NCBI GenBank assembly: GCA_022749755.1
Contig: CM040442.1
Span: 10,328,457-10,392,456 of the forward strand
From: Azadirachta indica
Lineage: Eukaryota > Streptophyta > Magnoliopsida > Sapindales > Meliaceae
Direction: 5' to 3'
Length of the DNA: 64,000 bases
A program made the translations under genes and the position numbers. How positions within the stretch are numbered: position 1 is the first letter of the stretch; the number at the start of each line of letters is the position of its first letter. The notes below the pieces were generated by a model. The model was not told where the DNA came from, did not search any database, and saw only the letters and a program-made list of their open reading frames with translations. Below, one piece after another: positions 1-12,360 of this stretch.

Positions 1-1630
1 TGGTCTTGCATGGATTTTTAACGTCCTTACTAATGTGCTAGAAATAACGAGGACTAAATTAGTAACTATTAAGAAGCATATCTTATTTTGTTATTTATTT
101 TATTTTAAAGATTAAAATGATAATATTGTAACAAGTCACACTAACGCAAATTTAGTCGAGGAGTTATCTTTCTATTTTATCAAAACTTAAAAGTATTTAG
201 TACACTCCAAAAATTTAAGGTGTATTTATTGTTTTCCCAAAAATAAAGGGTATATCACAATACCGTAACAAGGTAATTTAAAATTATTGAGATATTTTAG
301 ATTCAATAAAAAAAAATGTTAAAAAATATAGTTTCTTGTCTATTAAGTAAAAGATGTCTTAGGATTTCGGGTAAATTAATAGAACCAAAAAGTCCTAAGA
401 TATTATTAATATTAATTATAGATATAGAGTTAATGATAATGTTGTAGTTCATTATTTAGGAGTTTGTATTATTGATATTTTTGGAAGCTCCTTATTAGTA
501 GTCAATATATTCTCTGATACTAGTATACCTGTGCGTATTTTATTTATTGTAATAAAGATAAGAAATATTACAATATTAATCAACTCACCTTTTCTTTACG
601 TTTTCTTTTTTTCACTTTCTCTTTCTTTTAAGCAAAATAGTATAGAGTTTCAATAAAACTTAGAATTTGTTTATTAAGTATCCATTTGATTTGATTTTTT
701 TATTAGTTAAAAGAAATTTTTTTAGTGATAAATATTCTTTTTAAAATTTTTTAATATTGTTTAGTTGGTACTAAAATATTCTTTAAAAAAATTTTTTTTA
801 TTAAAAGTAATTTAAAATTTGAGATTTTAATAATAGAGTTTTTTCAACTTTTTTAAAAGATAAAATTGTTTAAAAACACTTTATTTAAAAAATTTTATGT
901 AATTTTTTAAAATAAAATATTAAAAAAATTTATTTATTAAAATAATTACTTAAATTTTTTAAAATATTATTCGTAACAAATAAATAATTAATAAATTTTA
1001 TTAAAAACTTTATTTATAAAAATTTTATAGATAAAAAAATATATTCCAAAAGATTTACTTAAAAAGTTATACAAAAACATACCCTAAATTTATTTAATTG
1101 TTTCTTTGGATTGGGCTAAAGCAATAGCTAAATTTGCTCAAGTGTCTAATTAGCAGTTAGCTGGTAACATGACAATAATTTGCTTTATTTTTTTTTCTTA
1201 TGTTTTACTTCCAATAATTAACACAGTCAATATTGCCGAAAATTAATGCAACATCCAAATTAGGATGATTAGAATTTTTAATTTTATTAATTAATAATTT
1301 AGGACACTGTAAAACCCTTATGAATACTTGTGAATAATTACAAGACATCGTATTTCAATCAATATTTTCTTGAAATTCATTCTTTGTACGCAGTCCAATA
1401 ATATATTTGAATTATTATGATCTGATATTGATTCCTGCAACATAAATTATTATTAATTATTATGATTAACTATTTTTCTTTTTCACCTCAATTATTTTAT
1501 GTTGAAGGCATCTTGACTATTAGTTTATATTGAAAGATTTAAGTCATATACTTTATATTAAATATAGCATGAAACATGAGACTTTAATTATTTACTTAAT
1601 TGAGGGCATATTCTCACTTCCCATCATCCA
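1..1630. other. AT-rich intergenic DNA, no gene seen
   Basis: No coding stretch or RNA gene is visible. The segment around 1220-1500 shares short blocks with 5440-6190, the clearest being a run at about 1428-1468 that recurs at about 6103-6143 (gcaacataaa followed by tattattaattattatgatta). This makes the two stretches old copies of one dispersed or duplicated sequence. Confidence 0.6.
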
Positions 1631-1638
1631 TATATCTC

Positions 1639-1644
1639 TATAAA
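1639..1644 (+). promoter_or_regulatory. TATA box of the dirigent pseudogene
   Basis: A TATAAA hexamer lies 93 bases before the ATG at 1732. The leader between them contains a block (catctcgaacatcacagcac) that is nearly repeated before the start of the minus-strand dirigent relic at 10378, so it belongs to the ancestral leader of both copies. Confidence 0.5.
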
Positions 1645-1731
1645 CACAGAGATAACATCTCGAACATCACAGCACCCAACACCGAATTCTTCTGTATATT
1701 TTACATCCAAAATTAACATAGAAATCAAGCC

Positions 1732-2275
1732 ATGGGAGGCTTCAATTTTTTCATCTTCTTGGTATTCACATCAACTTTTCTTTACACAACTTACAGTAGC
1801 AATAATATCGCAGTCCAGCAAACAAAACAAACAGATCTAGTTGTGTATATTTTTGAGTATCTCACAGGCCCTAACATCACTACAACTGTCATTGCTGGAA
1901 AAAGTACTGGAGAAGCAACAATGACAGTGCCAAGTGTCATAGAATTTGGCACAGTTGCAGTGTATGATTACATAGTGAAAGAGGGGCTTCAGAGGAATCA
2001 AAGAAATAGGTAGGGCTCAAGGTTATTATATGAACTCTCAATTAGATGGGAAGGCCATGTTCATGTCTTTTTCTCTTATATTTAATGATGGAGAGTTTAA
2101 AGGAAGCACTTTGCAGTTTCAAGGATCCGATATTTACACTACAGAGCTGAGAGAGCTTGCTGTTGTATCTGGTACTGGGGCTTTTAGGTTTGTAAGGGGT
2201 TATGTGATCTTGGAGACCATTGAGATTGTTGATCCCAGAATTGTTGTGGGGGCCACTATAACTCTTATTCATTAG
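1732..2275 (+). pseudogene. dirigent protein gene with one frameshift
   Basis: Dirigent proteins are secreted apoplastic proteins that steer stereoselective coupling of phenoxy radicals in lignan and related phenolic synthesis. The first frame gives a hydrophobic signal peptide of about 24 residues, then the dirigent N-terminal strand (LVVYIFEYLTGPN) and FGTVAVYDY. The frame stops at 2011. The next frame carries the rest: EIGRAQGYY, DGKAMFMSFSLIFNDGEFKGS, VVSGTGAFRFVRGY and a final strand, ending at 2275. EIGRAQG is read in the second frame before its first ATG (2030), so the break lies at about 1985-1995 and is a single-base-type indel. The total of about 180 residues and the lack of introns match the family. 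Everything except the frame is conserved, so the break is recent or an assembly error. If it is an error, this is a normal dirigent gene. Confidence 0.88.
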
Positions 2276-3025
2276 ATATATATTGTATGATTCAAGGGAA
2301 TAAATATTTCTATGTGAATTTAAACAAATAATAAGGAGTTTTGGAGTTTAAATAAATATTTCTATGTGAATTTATAGTCGGTGAAATTGATGTTTGATTT
2401 AATTTCATGTATTATATATTTTGTTTAATAAATTAATTACATTGTTGTGATAATATTATTCCAAAGCTCTATATAATTTATGACAATATATAGAACATAT
2501 GGTATTGACATAACTTTGCATAAATTTGCGTAGTAATTTGTATGGATAGCATTTGTAATTTGTACTAATTGATGACCAGAAAATTTTAGTATATCGGATT
2601 CAACTTTCAAAAGTTTACAGAAAATCGTATACACGATCATCCTTGTTGGCAGTGAGGATTTAGCTTCAATTGGGGCTAATATTAATAATAATTAAAATAT
2701 TGAAAATTTTAAATAAAAAGTAGTTTATAACATTCATAATCTATACCAAAAAAAATTTGTACACTTTCTTAAATACATGTTCCGTAACTATCACAACATA
2801 TTAATATAGAGATATTTTCACGTATTTCTCTTAAGATTTGTGGAAATTGTAATTTGATAGAAGGTTTGTGAAAAGGAATACAAACTTGCCTTATAACTAC
2901 AAGCAATAAACTTACCAAAATACCTCCAAATCTATTTTTTAAAATTGTAAAATAATATCATTTAATTAGATTCGAACTTACGAATCTATAACCTTAGTAA
3001 AAAAGATCAATAATTTAACCATTGC
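2276..3025. other. intergenic, no gene seen
   Basis: This is 3' flank of the dirigent copy followed by AT-rich DNA. The phrase catgtgaatttaaacaaata-like near 2311-2380 is partly repeated (aataaatatttctatgtgaattta occurs at about 2300 and 2350), a small local duplication. The ORF on the minus strand near 2437-2640 has no recognisable domain. Confidence 0.5.
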
Positions 3026-3444
3026 ACCAAATATATTTTGATGATATATTTTTTAATCTTTAATAAATAACCCTTTTGAAAATATATATAATAATTTTTA
3101 TAATAATTATAATTATTTTGTTATTATAAAAAAATTTATAATTATTAAAGAAAATAAATTTTTAAATTGTTATAAAAGTAAATTATTCTAAAATTATTAT
3201 TAGCACTAATAATTTTAAAAAATTATTCTTAAATAACTGTAAAATAAATTAAATTTATTTATTTAAAAGGCTAAATAATGATAATAGTTTTGAAAATTTA
3301 TAATTTAGTGATTATAATAATTTTAATTTCAAGCTATTATATTTTAATGATTATAAAATTATTTTTGAATTATGAGTTTTTTTTATAATAACAAATAATT
3401 TAATTATTAAGGATTGGAAAACATATCATCAAAATGTGTTCGGT
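3026..3444. mobile_element. MITE-like element with terminal inverted repeats
   Basis: The left end (accaaatatattttgatgat, from 3026) and the reverse complement of the right end (accgaacacattttgatgat, ending at 3444) match over about 25 bases. A second matching block (aatctttaataa / aatccttaataa) follows inside. The interior is almost pure A+T and non-coding. Size (419 bp) and structure fit a non-autonomous DNA transposon. I could not define the target-site duplication or superfamily. Confidence 0.55.
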
Positions 3445-4130
3445 AGATAATATGAGTTGCAGTATATTAACATAGTATTTTCTTATTTATTAGACAAATC
3501 AGTTAACATAATACAAATTAAATATAATGATAATCTAAAAATATTAATATTGATAGACAACTTTAATTTTGATTGTATTTAATCTAAAGATTAAAAATGA
3601 AAAAATTAAGAATCAGTATTAGAGTTTATTTAACTTTATCTTTTAGAAAAGTAATCATGATGAATTTAGTAAAACTTGACTCTGATATCAAATAAAAGAA
3701 AAATAAAAAACAATGGTCGTACGCTTAAATGAAGCAAATCATAATTGTTCAAATATATTTTAAGCACTCAAATTCAAACTAAGAATTTTCTCTTCAAGCC
3801 TATTCCTCTATAGACCCTAGTTATGATAAAAAATATTATATATATAATATTATAGTCTTCTATGGACCAAGTCAAGGACCCATTTTATATTGAAGTATTT
3901 AAACTTATAAAACCTTTTACTCTTTCTGCTTCTATCCATAAATGAAGTGTGCTAAATAAACTATACCACTAAGACTAAGCGAGGAAGTAATTCATTAAAA
4001 ATACTCATCCTATCCTAAATTATGGAAGTAGGTACTCAATAAGAGTTTATCATTATAAATTATGTGGAATATATAATAAGAAAATTCTTACACTAAATAT
4101 GTGAAACAAGCCGATAAAATAAAGTCACCC
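3445..4130. other. intergenic, no gene seen
   Basis: AT-rich sequence with no supported coding region, RNA or clear repeat. Confidence 0.5.
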
Positions 4131-5255
4131 ATTCACTTGTTTTTTTTCCCTTTTTCAAATTTTGAATGGAAATTTAAGAATAAGTCTCGAAAGATAAGGT
4201 TCAATGATATTGTCATCCAGCAGATTGGAAAAAATGCCTGTAGACTGCAGACCTTTGACTCCAAATATGAATGAGAAGATATAAGGCTAAGATCAGCAAA
4301 ATAATGCTCTTGCGGTCAATATGATTTTAGAATCCTTTTCAACGATTGACCCACCAAGTCTTCGATGAAAATTGCTGGGTATTTTCACCAAGCGTGTGTT
4401 GATTTGTTTTTATTTTTTTATAAGATTATTCTTACGTTAAAAATAAAGGTTAAAATTTTTTACAAAATTTTCTGATTATAATTACAAAAAAAGTGATACT
4501 CTGCCAAAGAAACTTATGAAACTCTTTTTTTTTTTTTAAATTCATTCTATTAAAATAAAAAATTCTTATAACACCTTGTTAATTTTAAAAGTCTCTCATT
4601 ATCTCATTTCCTTGCAAATCTTAATGTACTCAAATTTCTTTTTTCCCTTCTACTGAAAACTATTAACTGAATTGTTTTCTTTAAAATATACTTAACTAAT
4701 CCATGATAAGTGAATTCCCGGCTAATTAATTCCAGATTGTAATAAAAAAATTTCTTTTAGATGATTAACTCTCTTTCATCCATAATTTTTTTCTAAAGTA
4801 ATTAATTAATAAAATTAAGAATAAAATATAAATAAATAATAAAAAATATTTATTTAAAATTATGTGTGTCAACAAGAAAAAAAAACGTACTTTTAATTAA
4901 GGTTTAGATTCTAAATTAAAAAATTAAAAAAAAGAGTTTTAAGAGGAATTCGAGGAGGTGCCACAAATATAAAAAAATAGCTTGTAAATTTATATATTTT
5001 TTAAAAATATTTATTTATCAAATCAAATTTTCAAATACTTATTTAGATAAATATTTTGGATATATTCAAATTTTACGTTATTTAAATTTCAGATTTAAAA
5101 AAAAAAAAAACCAAACTACAATAAATGACTGTGTATTAGAGCTAATTCGAGGAGAGGAAGGGCAAATGAGATAGTTCCGATAATCATCTTAAAAAACATA
5201 GCTTGTTCATTTCCAGCAGGGTGGTGATGATGTGGGCTAGTCTCTTAATTATATA
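4131..5255 (+). pseudogene. decayed tandem copy of the LRR kinase 5' region
   Basis: Two blocks match the leader of the kinase gene at 6741. The block at about 4200-4320 (tgcctgtagactgcag, tttgactccaaa, atgaatgagaag) matches 6365-6490. The block at about 5145-5252 matches 6665-6800 and includes gcaaatgagatagttccgataatcatc and gggtggtgatgat. In this copy the position of the kinase start ATG reads ATA (about 5198), and similarity stops within the first 20 codons. AT-rich DNA separates the blocks further here than downstream. It is a truncated direct duplication and cannot make a receptor. Confidence 0.7.
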
Positions 5256-6240
5256 TAAATTTTCGAAGTTTTATTTTTGATTCAACGATATTCTACAAAT
5301 AATATAAACATACTTATAAACGTACAGAACTGCTAATCCTTCTCTTTTTATTTTATTTTATTTTATTTTGTTACTTTCCTGCCTTTTTTCAATGACTTTT
5401 CGTAATTAGTGCATTGAATATTCCATTACAAGAAATGAAGAAAGTATCCTAAGTAGGATAATTGCATTCTTCAATTTCATGATAATTTAGGACGCTATAG
5501 AGCAAGCATATATAAATGCTAATTAATTTCTATTTATACTGAAAGACAATAACTTACAAATCAGATTTATCGCAATTACGTGATATTTAAGAAAGTTTTT
5601 AGTGTTCTCTTTAACTTAAAGAAGCAATTTATTTATAACACAATTCAAGGATGATATAACTTCTTTTTTCTTTTAAATCCTTTAGAAGATGTTTATTTCA
5701 AACAATTTATTATTTTTATTCTAGTCCAATAATAAATTTATTGTTTACACAAAATGATAGTATTAAGTAAAATTTTTACTAGTCGAGTCTAGTATTGTCC
5801 GAATATCAACATCCAATGGACGATGTTTATTCTTACGAATAGAAAAATCTATTTACACTTTAATATAATAAGTTACACTTATAGTGAATTCGAGAAGTGT
5901 AGTTCTCGACTACTTGGATAAGCCGGAATAATTTAACTGCGATTTAGTTTAACTAAAGTATAACAAATATTGTTAGTGTTATGATATAATATCACATTTG
6001 ATTTCATTATACAGTGATTATGATTACAAGACATATTACAATCCTTATCTTCTTTATTCTCTGTGTCCAACGGTAAGTTTACCCACCAAGCTCCTTTGTA
6101 TTTGATTTCTGCAACATAAACTATTATTAATTATTATGATTAAAAATGACATTGCACATAAATGATTAATGATTTGTGTTTTTCACGTCTCAGAATTAAT
6201 TAACAAACGTCGTTATCGTGATATTATAACAGTAGTCCCA
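5256..6240. other. intergenic, dispersed-repeat fragments
   Basis: No gene. The stretch at about 5580-5670 (tctttaactt then gaagcaatttatttataaca) resembles 12905-12995, and the stretch at about 6000-6190 resembles 1330-1490. These look like fragments of old dispersed repeats. Confidence 0.45.
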
Positions 6241-6502
6241 TGAAATAAAGTCACACATCAATTTTTTATTTTCTTTTTTAAAATTAATTTAAATGGAAAA
6301 TAAGGGCAAAGTCTGGGAAGATTCATGCAATAATCAATAGGGCTAGGACTCAGAAGATAAGTTTCAATGATATTGATATTGTTATTGTTATCTTCCAGAT
6401 TGCAAAGAAATGCCTGCAGACGGTAGACAGTTGACTCCGAACGTGAATGAGAAGAAATGTCTAAAATCAATTAATATGCTCTCGCAGTCAATGTTGTCAA
6501 CT

Positions 6503-6510
6503 ATTATAAA
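6503..6510 (+). promoter_or_regulatory. possible TATA element of the LRR kinase
   Basis: TATAAATT lies about 235 bases before the chosen ATG. The position is plausible for a plant promoter with a long leader, but in DNA this AT-rich the call is weak. Confidence 0.25.
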
Positions 6511-6740
6511 TTAATTTATTTGATCATAATTGCTAGGTATTTTCTTTAAACGTTTTTTTTTTTTTAAACAAATATATTATTTAGATATATTTAAATTTTA
6601 TACTTATTGAAATTTTAATTTAAAAAACAAACAGTTGCCAACCATTATGTTGCGATAAAATGATTATATATTAGAGCTGTAATAGATGTGGAGGAAGAGC
6701 AAATGAGATAGTTCCGATAATCATCTAAAAGGTTCTAAAC

Positions 6741-9140
6741 ATGGTTTGGTCTTTCTTCATTTCCTGCAGGGTGGTGATGATATGGGCTAGTCTGTTAATT
6801 ACAACCCATTTTGCCAGTACTTCTGATATATCTGTCTCATCATCTTATCAATTAGAAAGAGAGGCTTTAGTTAAAAGCGGTTGGTGGGGAAGCCAGATTG
6901 CAAGCAACAATTCACATCATTGCAATTGGGATGGTGTAACTTGTAATCCAGCAGGAAGCATCAGTCAGATACGCTTGACTGGTAAGAGATTAAAAGGAGA
7001 GCTTAGCAAATTCAACTTCTCTCGCTTTCAAAACCTTGAGAGTGTCAGTCTTGTGCATAATAATCTTTCTGGAAGCATTCCATCACAATTAGGTGATATT
7101 TCAAAACTCAGATACCTTGAGATATCCGAGAATTATCTCTCAGGTAAGCTATGAATTTCTGTAATTAAGGTGTTGAATTTTATTCTTTTCAAAGAAAAAA
7201 ATGATCACATAATTAGTACTGCAGGTGTTATCCCTCCACAAATTGGTAGATTAAGCAATTTGGAGGTGCTGAATTTGAATGGTAACAATCTCACTGGAGG
7301 AATCCCTTCAACTATCAATAATTTAACCAAGCTGATAATTTTGGCACTCTCTCGCAATGAACTTGATGGTCCAATCCCTTCAAGTATAGGTAACTTATCC
7401 AATCTGATAATTCTGAGCCTTTATTCTAACAAAATCATTGGTGTCCTCCCTCGTGAAGTTGGAAATCTATGGAATCTGATTTCACTCGATGTGCGCAATA
7501 ATTATCTAGTAGGACCTATTCCTCCAACGGTGTCTCATTTGACCAATCTAAGATATTGGTATCTCAATTCTAACCAATTCAATGGCTCAATTCCTCCGGG
7601 GATAGGGGTTATGGATGGTTTACAGAGACTAGACCTCTCTAATAACGAACTTAGCGGTCAAATCCCAGTTGAGATTAGCAATTGCTCAGAATTACAGAGC
7701 ATAGCATTGAGGAACAACAGTTTAAATGGAAGCATTCCACCAGAGATTGGAGAAATGTCATTATTAGAATACTTGGATCTCTCCTACAATAACCTTTCTG
7801 GTACTATCCCTGAATTTCTGAATCGTACAATTTCTTTAGACTTGTCGTACAATTATTTGCCTGGTGTAAGCCCAAGTTATTTGGATAATCCACAACAGAA
7901 CGATGATGGCAACGAGGACTTGTGCCCTTTACACTGTTTCACCCCTACACATTCACAAACTGAAGACGAAAACGTGGATAAGAAAAGCAATGGAATGGCC
8001 ACTAGCTTAATTCAAATTATCCTTCCAATTGTCGCAGTTCTTATGTTCTTAATTCTTGGAATCCTTTTACTCCTCAAACGGAAGAATAAAATGTCCGAAC
8101 TGATTACCACACCAATCAAGAGTGGAGACGTGTTCTCAATATGGAATTATGATGGTAAAATTGCATTTGAAGACATAATTAAGGCAACAGAGGATTTTGA
8201 TATCAAATATTGCATTGGAACTGGAGGCTATGGTAGTGTCTATAGAGCACAATTACCTAGTGGAAAAATAGTTGCTTTGAAAAAGCTTCATCGTTCAGAA
8301 TCAGAGGAATCGACTTTCATCAATAGTTTCCATAACGAAGCTCAAGTACTATCAAAGATAGTACATCGGAATATTGTGAAGCTTTATGGATTTTGTTTGC
8401 ATAGAAAATGCATGTTTTTGGTTTACAAGTACATGAAGAGAGGAAGCTTGTTTTGCTTTCTTCGCAATGACGATGAAGCTGCTGTATTGGATTGGAAAAA
8501 GAGAGTAAACATTGTCAAGGGAATTGCAAATGCTTTGTCTTACTTGCATCATGACTGCATACCGTCAATTGTTCATCGCGACATATCAAGCAACAACATT
8601 CTTCTGAACTCGAAACTAGAGGCGTTTGTTGCTGACTTTGGCACCGCTAGACTTCTGCAACATGATTCATCTTATAGAACTATAGTAGCCGGTACTTGCG
8701 GATACATTGCTCCAGGTGATCAACTACTCTATCACCAAATTTTCTCATGCTTAATAGTTCTATTATACCTATTTTTACCCGGCTAATCCCTTGCAGAGCT
8801 TGCCTACACCATGGTTGTGACAGAGAAATGTGATGTTTATAGTTTTGGGGTGGTGGCATTAGAAGTGTTAATGGGAAAACACCCAGGAGATCTCCTCTCT
8901 TCATTATCAACACCATCAGCTGATCAAACTATAATGCTAACTGATGTGTTAGATCCTCGTCCCTCACCTCCTGTGGATCGAATGGTGATGCAGGATATCG
9001 TTCTTGTAGCAACAATAGCATTAGCTTGCTTGCATCCCATGCCCAAGTCTCGACCAACAATGCAACGTGTGTCTCGAGAGTTTCTCGCCTGCAAAGTAGC
9101 ATCGGCAAAATCTTTCAAGAAATTTCCATCAGGCAACTAA
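6741..9140 (+). CDS. LRR receptor-like kinase, MIK2-like (LRR-XII type)
   Basis: Plasma-membrane receptor kinase of the MDIS1-interacting/MIK2-like group, which senses peptides or cell-wall and pathogen cues. Exons are 6741-7143, 7225-8715 and 8797-9140; both introns are GT-AG and 81 bp. The protein has 745 residues. It has a signal peptide (about 1-29), an N-terminal cap with CNWDGVTC, and about 11 leucine-rich repeats (about 70-360). A membrane span lies at about 392-418 ([20 protein letters not shown]), followed by a kinase domain. Catalytic motifs are intact: GTGGYGSVY (about 466), VALKKL lysine (about 484), HRD (about 583), DFG (about 605). The second intron splits the codon of the glutamate in APE, giving GYIAPELAYTM after splicing. 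HRD makes it an RD kinase. The start is the first ATG after a leader that is duplicated upstream; the ATGs at 6778 and 6781 are alternatives. The ectodomain is shorter than in typical 1,000-residue relatives. Confidence 0.88.
7144..7224 (+). other. intron 1 of the LRR kinase
   Basis: Donor CAG/gtaagc and acceptor ctgcag/GT, phase 1 within a glycine codon. Removing it joins NYLSG to VIPPQIG and restores a regular leucine-rich repeat. Reading through would give a stop within a few codons. Confidence 0.85.
8716..8796 (+). other. intron 2 of the LRR kinase
   Basis: Donor CCAG/gtgatc and acceptor cttgcag/AGCTT, phase 1. Removing it recreates the kinase APE motif, which neither exon encodes alone. 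It has the same length (81 bp) as intron 1. Confidence 0.85.
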
Positions 9141-9940
9141 TTAAGAACCAAAATTAATATATTTGATTGATGAATTAGTGTGATTGTTAATCATTGATAA
9201 TATTCCTGTACGATGTATTTTAGCCTTTTATATTTTAAAACAGAGCACAGAGTTACTTGTATCTTTTATATTGAAAAACAGAGCAACGTGGGTAATCTTA
9301 AGAACAGAAACTGGGGTTTCAGAATCATGAAACAATTTCTTTTACTTTTACTTTTACTTTTACAAATCTCATTGTTGGAAAGTGTTTAAACTTGAAATCG
9401 GTAGAAGAATAATCCTTTTTATTAAATTACTATTATTTAATTAATTTATTTTCAGAAGACCTGCATCCTAATTTAAATAGATCCATGCTTTTATGCGTTA
9501 TACCATATTTAGAAACAATATTATAATATAAGATATATAATCAATGTTTTTTATTTATATTAACATAATACATTAAACTTTCATCAAAAGACAAAAAAAA
9601 AAAATATTAAACTATTAGTAACATCATATTTTCTCAGAAGTCGAAAACAAAAACATAATCAGCATTCCTTTATTAAAAAAATAATACATAAAATTAAATC
9701 ATATGTTAATTTTCACCAAGCCGTGTATTTAATGAATATTACAAAGAGAATATTTAAACTCCAAAACCGCCTTATTATTCAGCCCTTAAATTATACCATT
9801 TATCCAATGAATAAGAGTTATATTGGCCTTCATGATGCTTCAAACATGAAAATGATCACATAACCTCTTATAAACCTTGAAGTCCCAGTTCTAGAAACAA
9901 AAGTAGATTCAGTCAGCTTGATAATCTAAACAGAGAGAAT
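9141..9940. other. 3' flank of the LRR kinase and intergenic DNA
   Basis: No gene. A short (ACTTTT)n run of about four units lies near 9338-9362. The rest is AT-rich and unremarkable. Confidence 0.5.
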
Positions 9941-9948
9941 AATACCCG

Positions 9949-10134
9949 TTGTCTTCCTGATTTTTGATCTAATACCCTATTATTCTCTTATATTTTTTTA
10001 AATATTTCAATTACAAAATAGTAAAATAAAAAATATTTGAAATATTAAAGAATAAAATTGAAATTTAAGAGAGTGATGGGATATTAAAAAAAATATAAAA
10101 TGTAATGGAGCATTAGCTCAAAAATCAGGGAGAA
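9949..10134. mobile_element. short inverted-repeat element (MITE-like)
   Basis: The left arm (tcctgatttttgatctaata from about 9955) matches the reverse complement of the right arm (ccctgatttttgagctaat, ending about 10131). The similarity continues imperfectly for roughly 50 bases into an AT-rich centre. It is non-coding and lies immediately downstream of the minus-strand dirigent relic. Confidence 0.5.
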
Positions 10135-10161
10135 TTGGACATTTTCCCACCTAAATATTAT

Positions 10162-10378
10162 ATCCTTAAAACTTCAAAGTGCTTGCTGTAAACTCTCCAT
10201 CAATTGAGAAAAGGATGAACATAGCCTTCCTATCTAACTGAGAGTTTCTGTAATAACCTTGAACCCCACCAATTTCTTTGGATTACTCAAGAAAAATCCT
10301 CTTTTACTACATCATCAAAGACTAACTGTGAAGGAAAGCTGCCGTCAATAGCAAGAGGAAGAAGTTGAAGGTTCCCAT
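10162..10378 (-). pseudogene. second dirigent relic, internally deleted
   Basis: Read on the minus strand from the ATG at 10378, it gives MGTFNFFLLLLTAAFLHS and then a stop, aligning with the signal peptide of the dirigent copy at 1732. The sequence then jumps about 170 bases of the intact gene. It resumes with a block matching the region around the EIGRAQG motif (ccaaagaaattggtggggttcaa-like), then the MFILFSIDGEFTAST equivalent, and is lost near 10162. The leader (catctcaaacatcacagcac, about 10417-10436) matches that of the first copy. The internal deletion and several stops show an older death than the first copy. Confidence 0.75.
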
Positions 10379-10449
10379 TGCTTAATTTCTCTACTTTGGC
10401 TGTAGAAATTGAAGTTGAGTGCTGTGATGTTTGAGATGTCCATTCAATC

Positions 10450-12240
10450 AAATAATTCTACACAATATAAAAAGATGCCATGGTGAATCAAATAAACTAA
10501 AATCTCATGTTTCACGCTTAAAAGATTAAATAATTAATCATAAAAAATATATGTTGATATTAAATTTTATTATTTAATATCAACTAATAAATTTGTTTAG
10601 GTTATAGACAAAAAAAAAAAATGCTCTCTTTTCTCTTTCACCCACTTTATGTATTGTTATTTTTTTTAGGTCCATACTAATCTTAGATAAATTCTAATTA
10701 GAATTTTTTTATGTCTTGGTTATTTTATCTGGGCTTTGTGTGACTCAAATTATTAGGATCTGTCTTCTTCGTTGGGCCTAATTTTTAGAAGGCTGGCTTG
10801 AATATTCAAGATGGGCCTTTACGAATATGGGTTTGAACTTGGATGAATACTGGTCGTATGGGTTAGGGGTTATGTTGGTACAATATAATGCTGGGATATT
10901 GAGTCCAACAATATATATGTTCTTAATATTAACCACGTGTTTTAATTAGTTCTAAAGTGTGAAAAAAACATGCATCATTAATAAAAAAAAATACGGATAA
11001 TTTTTAATTTTATACTTTTATTTTATTAATCATTATCGTAAATAATTTCAATTTCTTAAAATATATTAGCAATGCCCCTCAAATTAATAAAATGACACAT
11101 ATACTTTTACTATTGTTAACCCTAAGTGTGCAAAGATAAAAATAATCCTGTATAATAAAAATACAAAATTAATTCTATATGTGTAATTAGTAATGTATAT
11201 TTTATTAAAAATAAACTAATTATATATTAAAAATAAATAAAATAGACTTAAATTAAATTATATATCAAAATAATCTATATATAAATTATTACACGTGATG
11301 TTAAGTGACTGATTGAATAATCACCACTTGCCTATAAATACATACCTTACCAGACATTTCATTCATTTGTTTTTATTTTTCTATGCTCTCAAAGACCCTC
11401 TGCAAAAATAAAACATTACCATTACAATCTTCTTTCTTCTTTAACGGTTGTTCTCCACTCGTTGTACTTAGTTTGCAGTTTTACAATGAGTTTTATCATT
11501 GCATTTTAGAGTTATACTGCCGTCAAACTTTTTTACAATAGTATATCATCTTAAAAGGATAGAAATAATTTTCAAGATAGTGGTCTTAAATACCTTAATG
11601 CTTAGATATTCAAAGTAGCATTACTGAGTTTTTTCAACATAACTTTCTAAATTTATTGTGTGTGTCTTGCTTTTATTTGAAAAAGTGTTTCTACTCATAC
11701 AAATGGTGTTTAAAAAAAAAAGTTGATATTCTTTATTTGTATATTTTATTGAGCTGACTTTCAATTTAATAAATTAGTCACGAAATTTAAACAATTATTA
11801 TGCTTATCCTAATAATAAATTAACTAGTTACAATTATGATTGAGACATAACTTTTATTTGATGTTGAAATTTAATTGAAGCATTTCTTACTTCTGTAAAG
11901 AGTCATTTAAGGTCTAAGCATTAACTGCTCCCCGCAAAGGCCTTAACTTAATGTCACTTGGATCGTTTGATCATAAATGTTTTTTTTTTCAATACAAATA
12001 CACGTATTAGTATTACAGTTAATATTCTAACAAAAGTTTAGATGTATGTGATTGTAATCCACTTTAAAATTTTTCGCACGTCATGTGTCAGATAAGCCCC
12101 ACATTTAATTAGGAGAGAGTTCCAGAAATTATCAGAAGAACCCAGTACTTAATAGTGCTTAAACATGTACCCTCAGTTAAGAGGCTTGGTAATTGATTAA
12201 TTTCTAATCATTTCCCACATAGGCAGGGATCCTTTTCAAA
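10450..12240. other. intergenic, no gene seen
   Basis: AT-rich with a few more GC-balanced patches (10730-10910). A promoter-like TATAAATAC at about 11333-11341 is followed by a pyrimidine-rich stretch but no open frame, and could be a worn LTR promoter. No domain is recognisable. Confidence 0.4.
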
Positions 12241-12360
12241 TTCAGTTTCTTGTAATTCTCGACAGGCAATAACGGTTTGGTCGTCGAGTTCATGATCGTC
12301 AATGGTGGTGGTGTTGTCTTCCCAGTTGAGTTTAAAGCTGAGAATTGGGTGAGAAGCATT

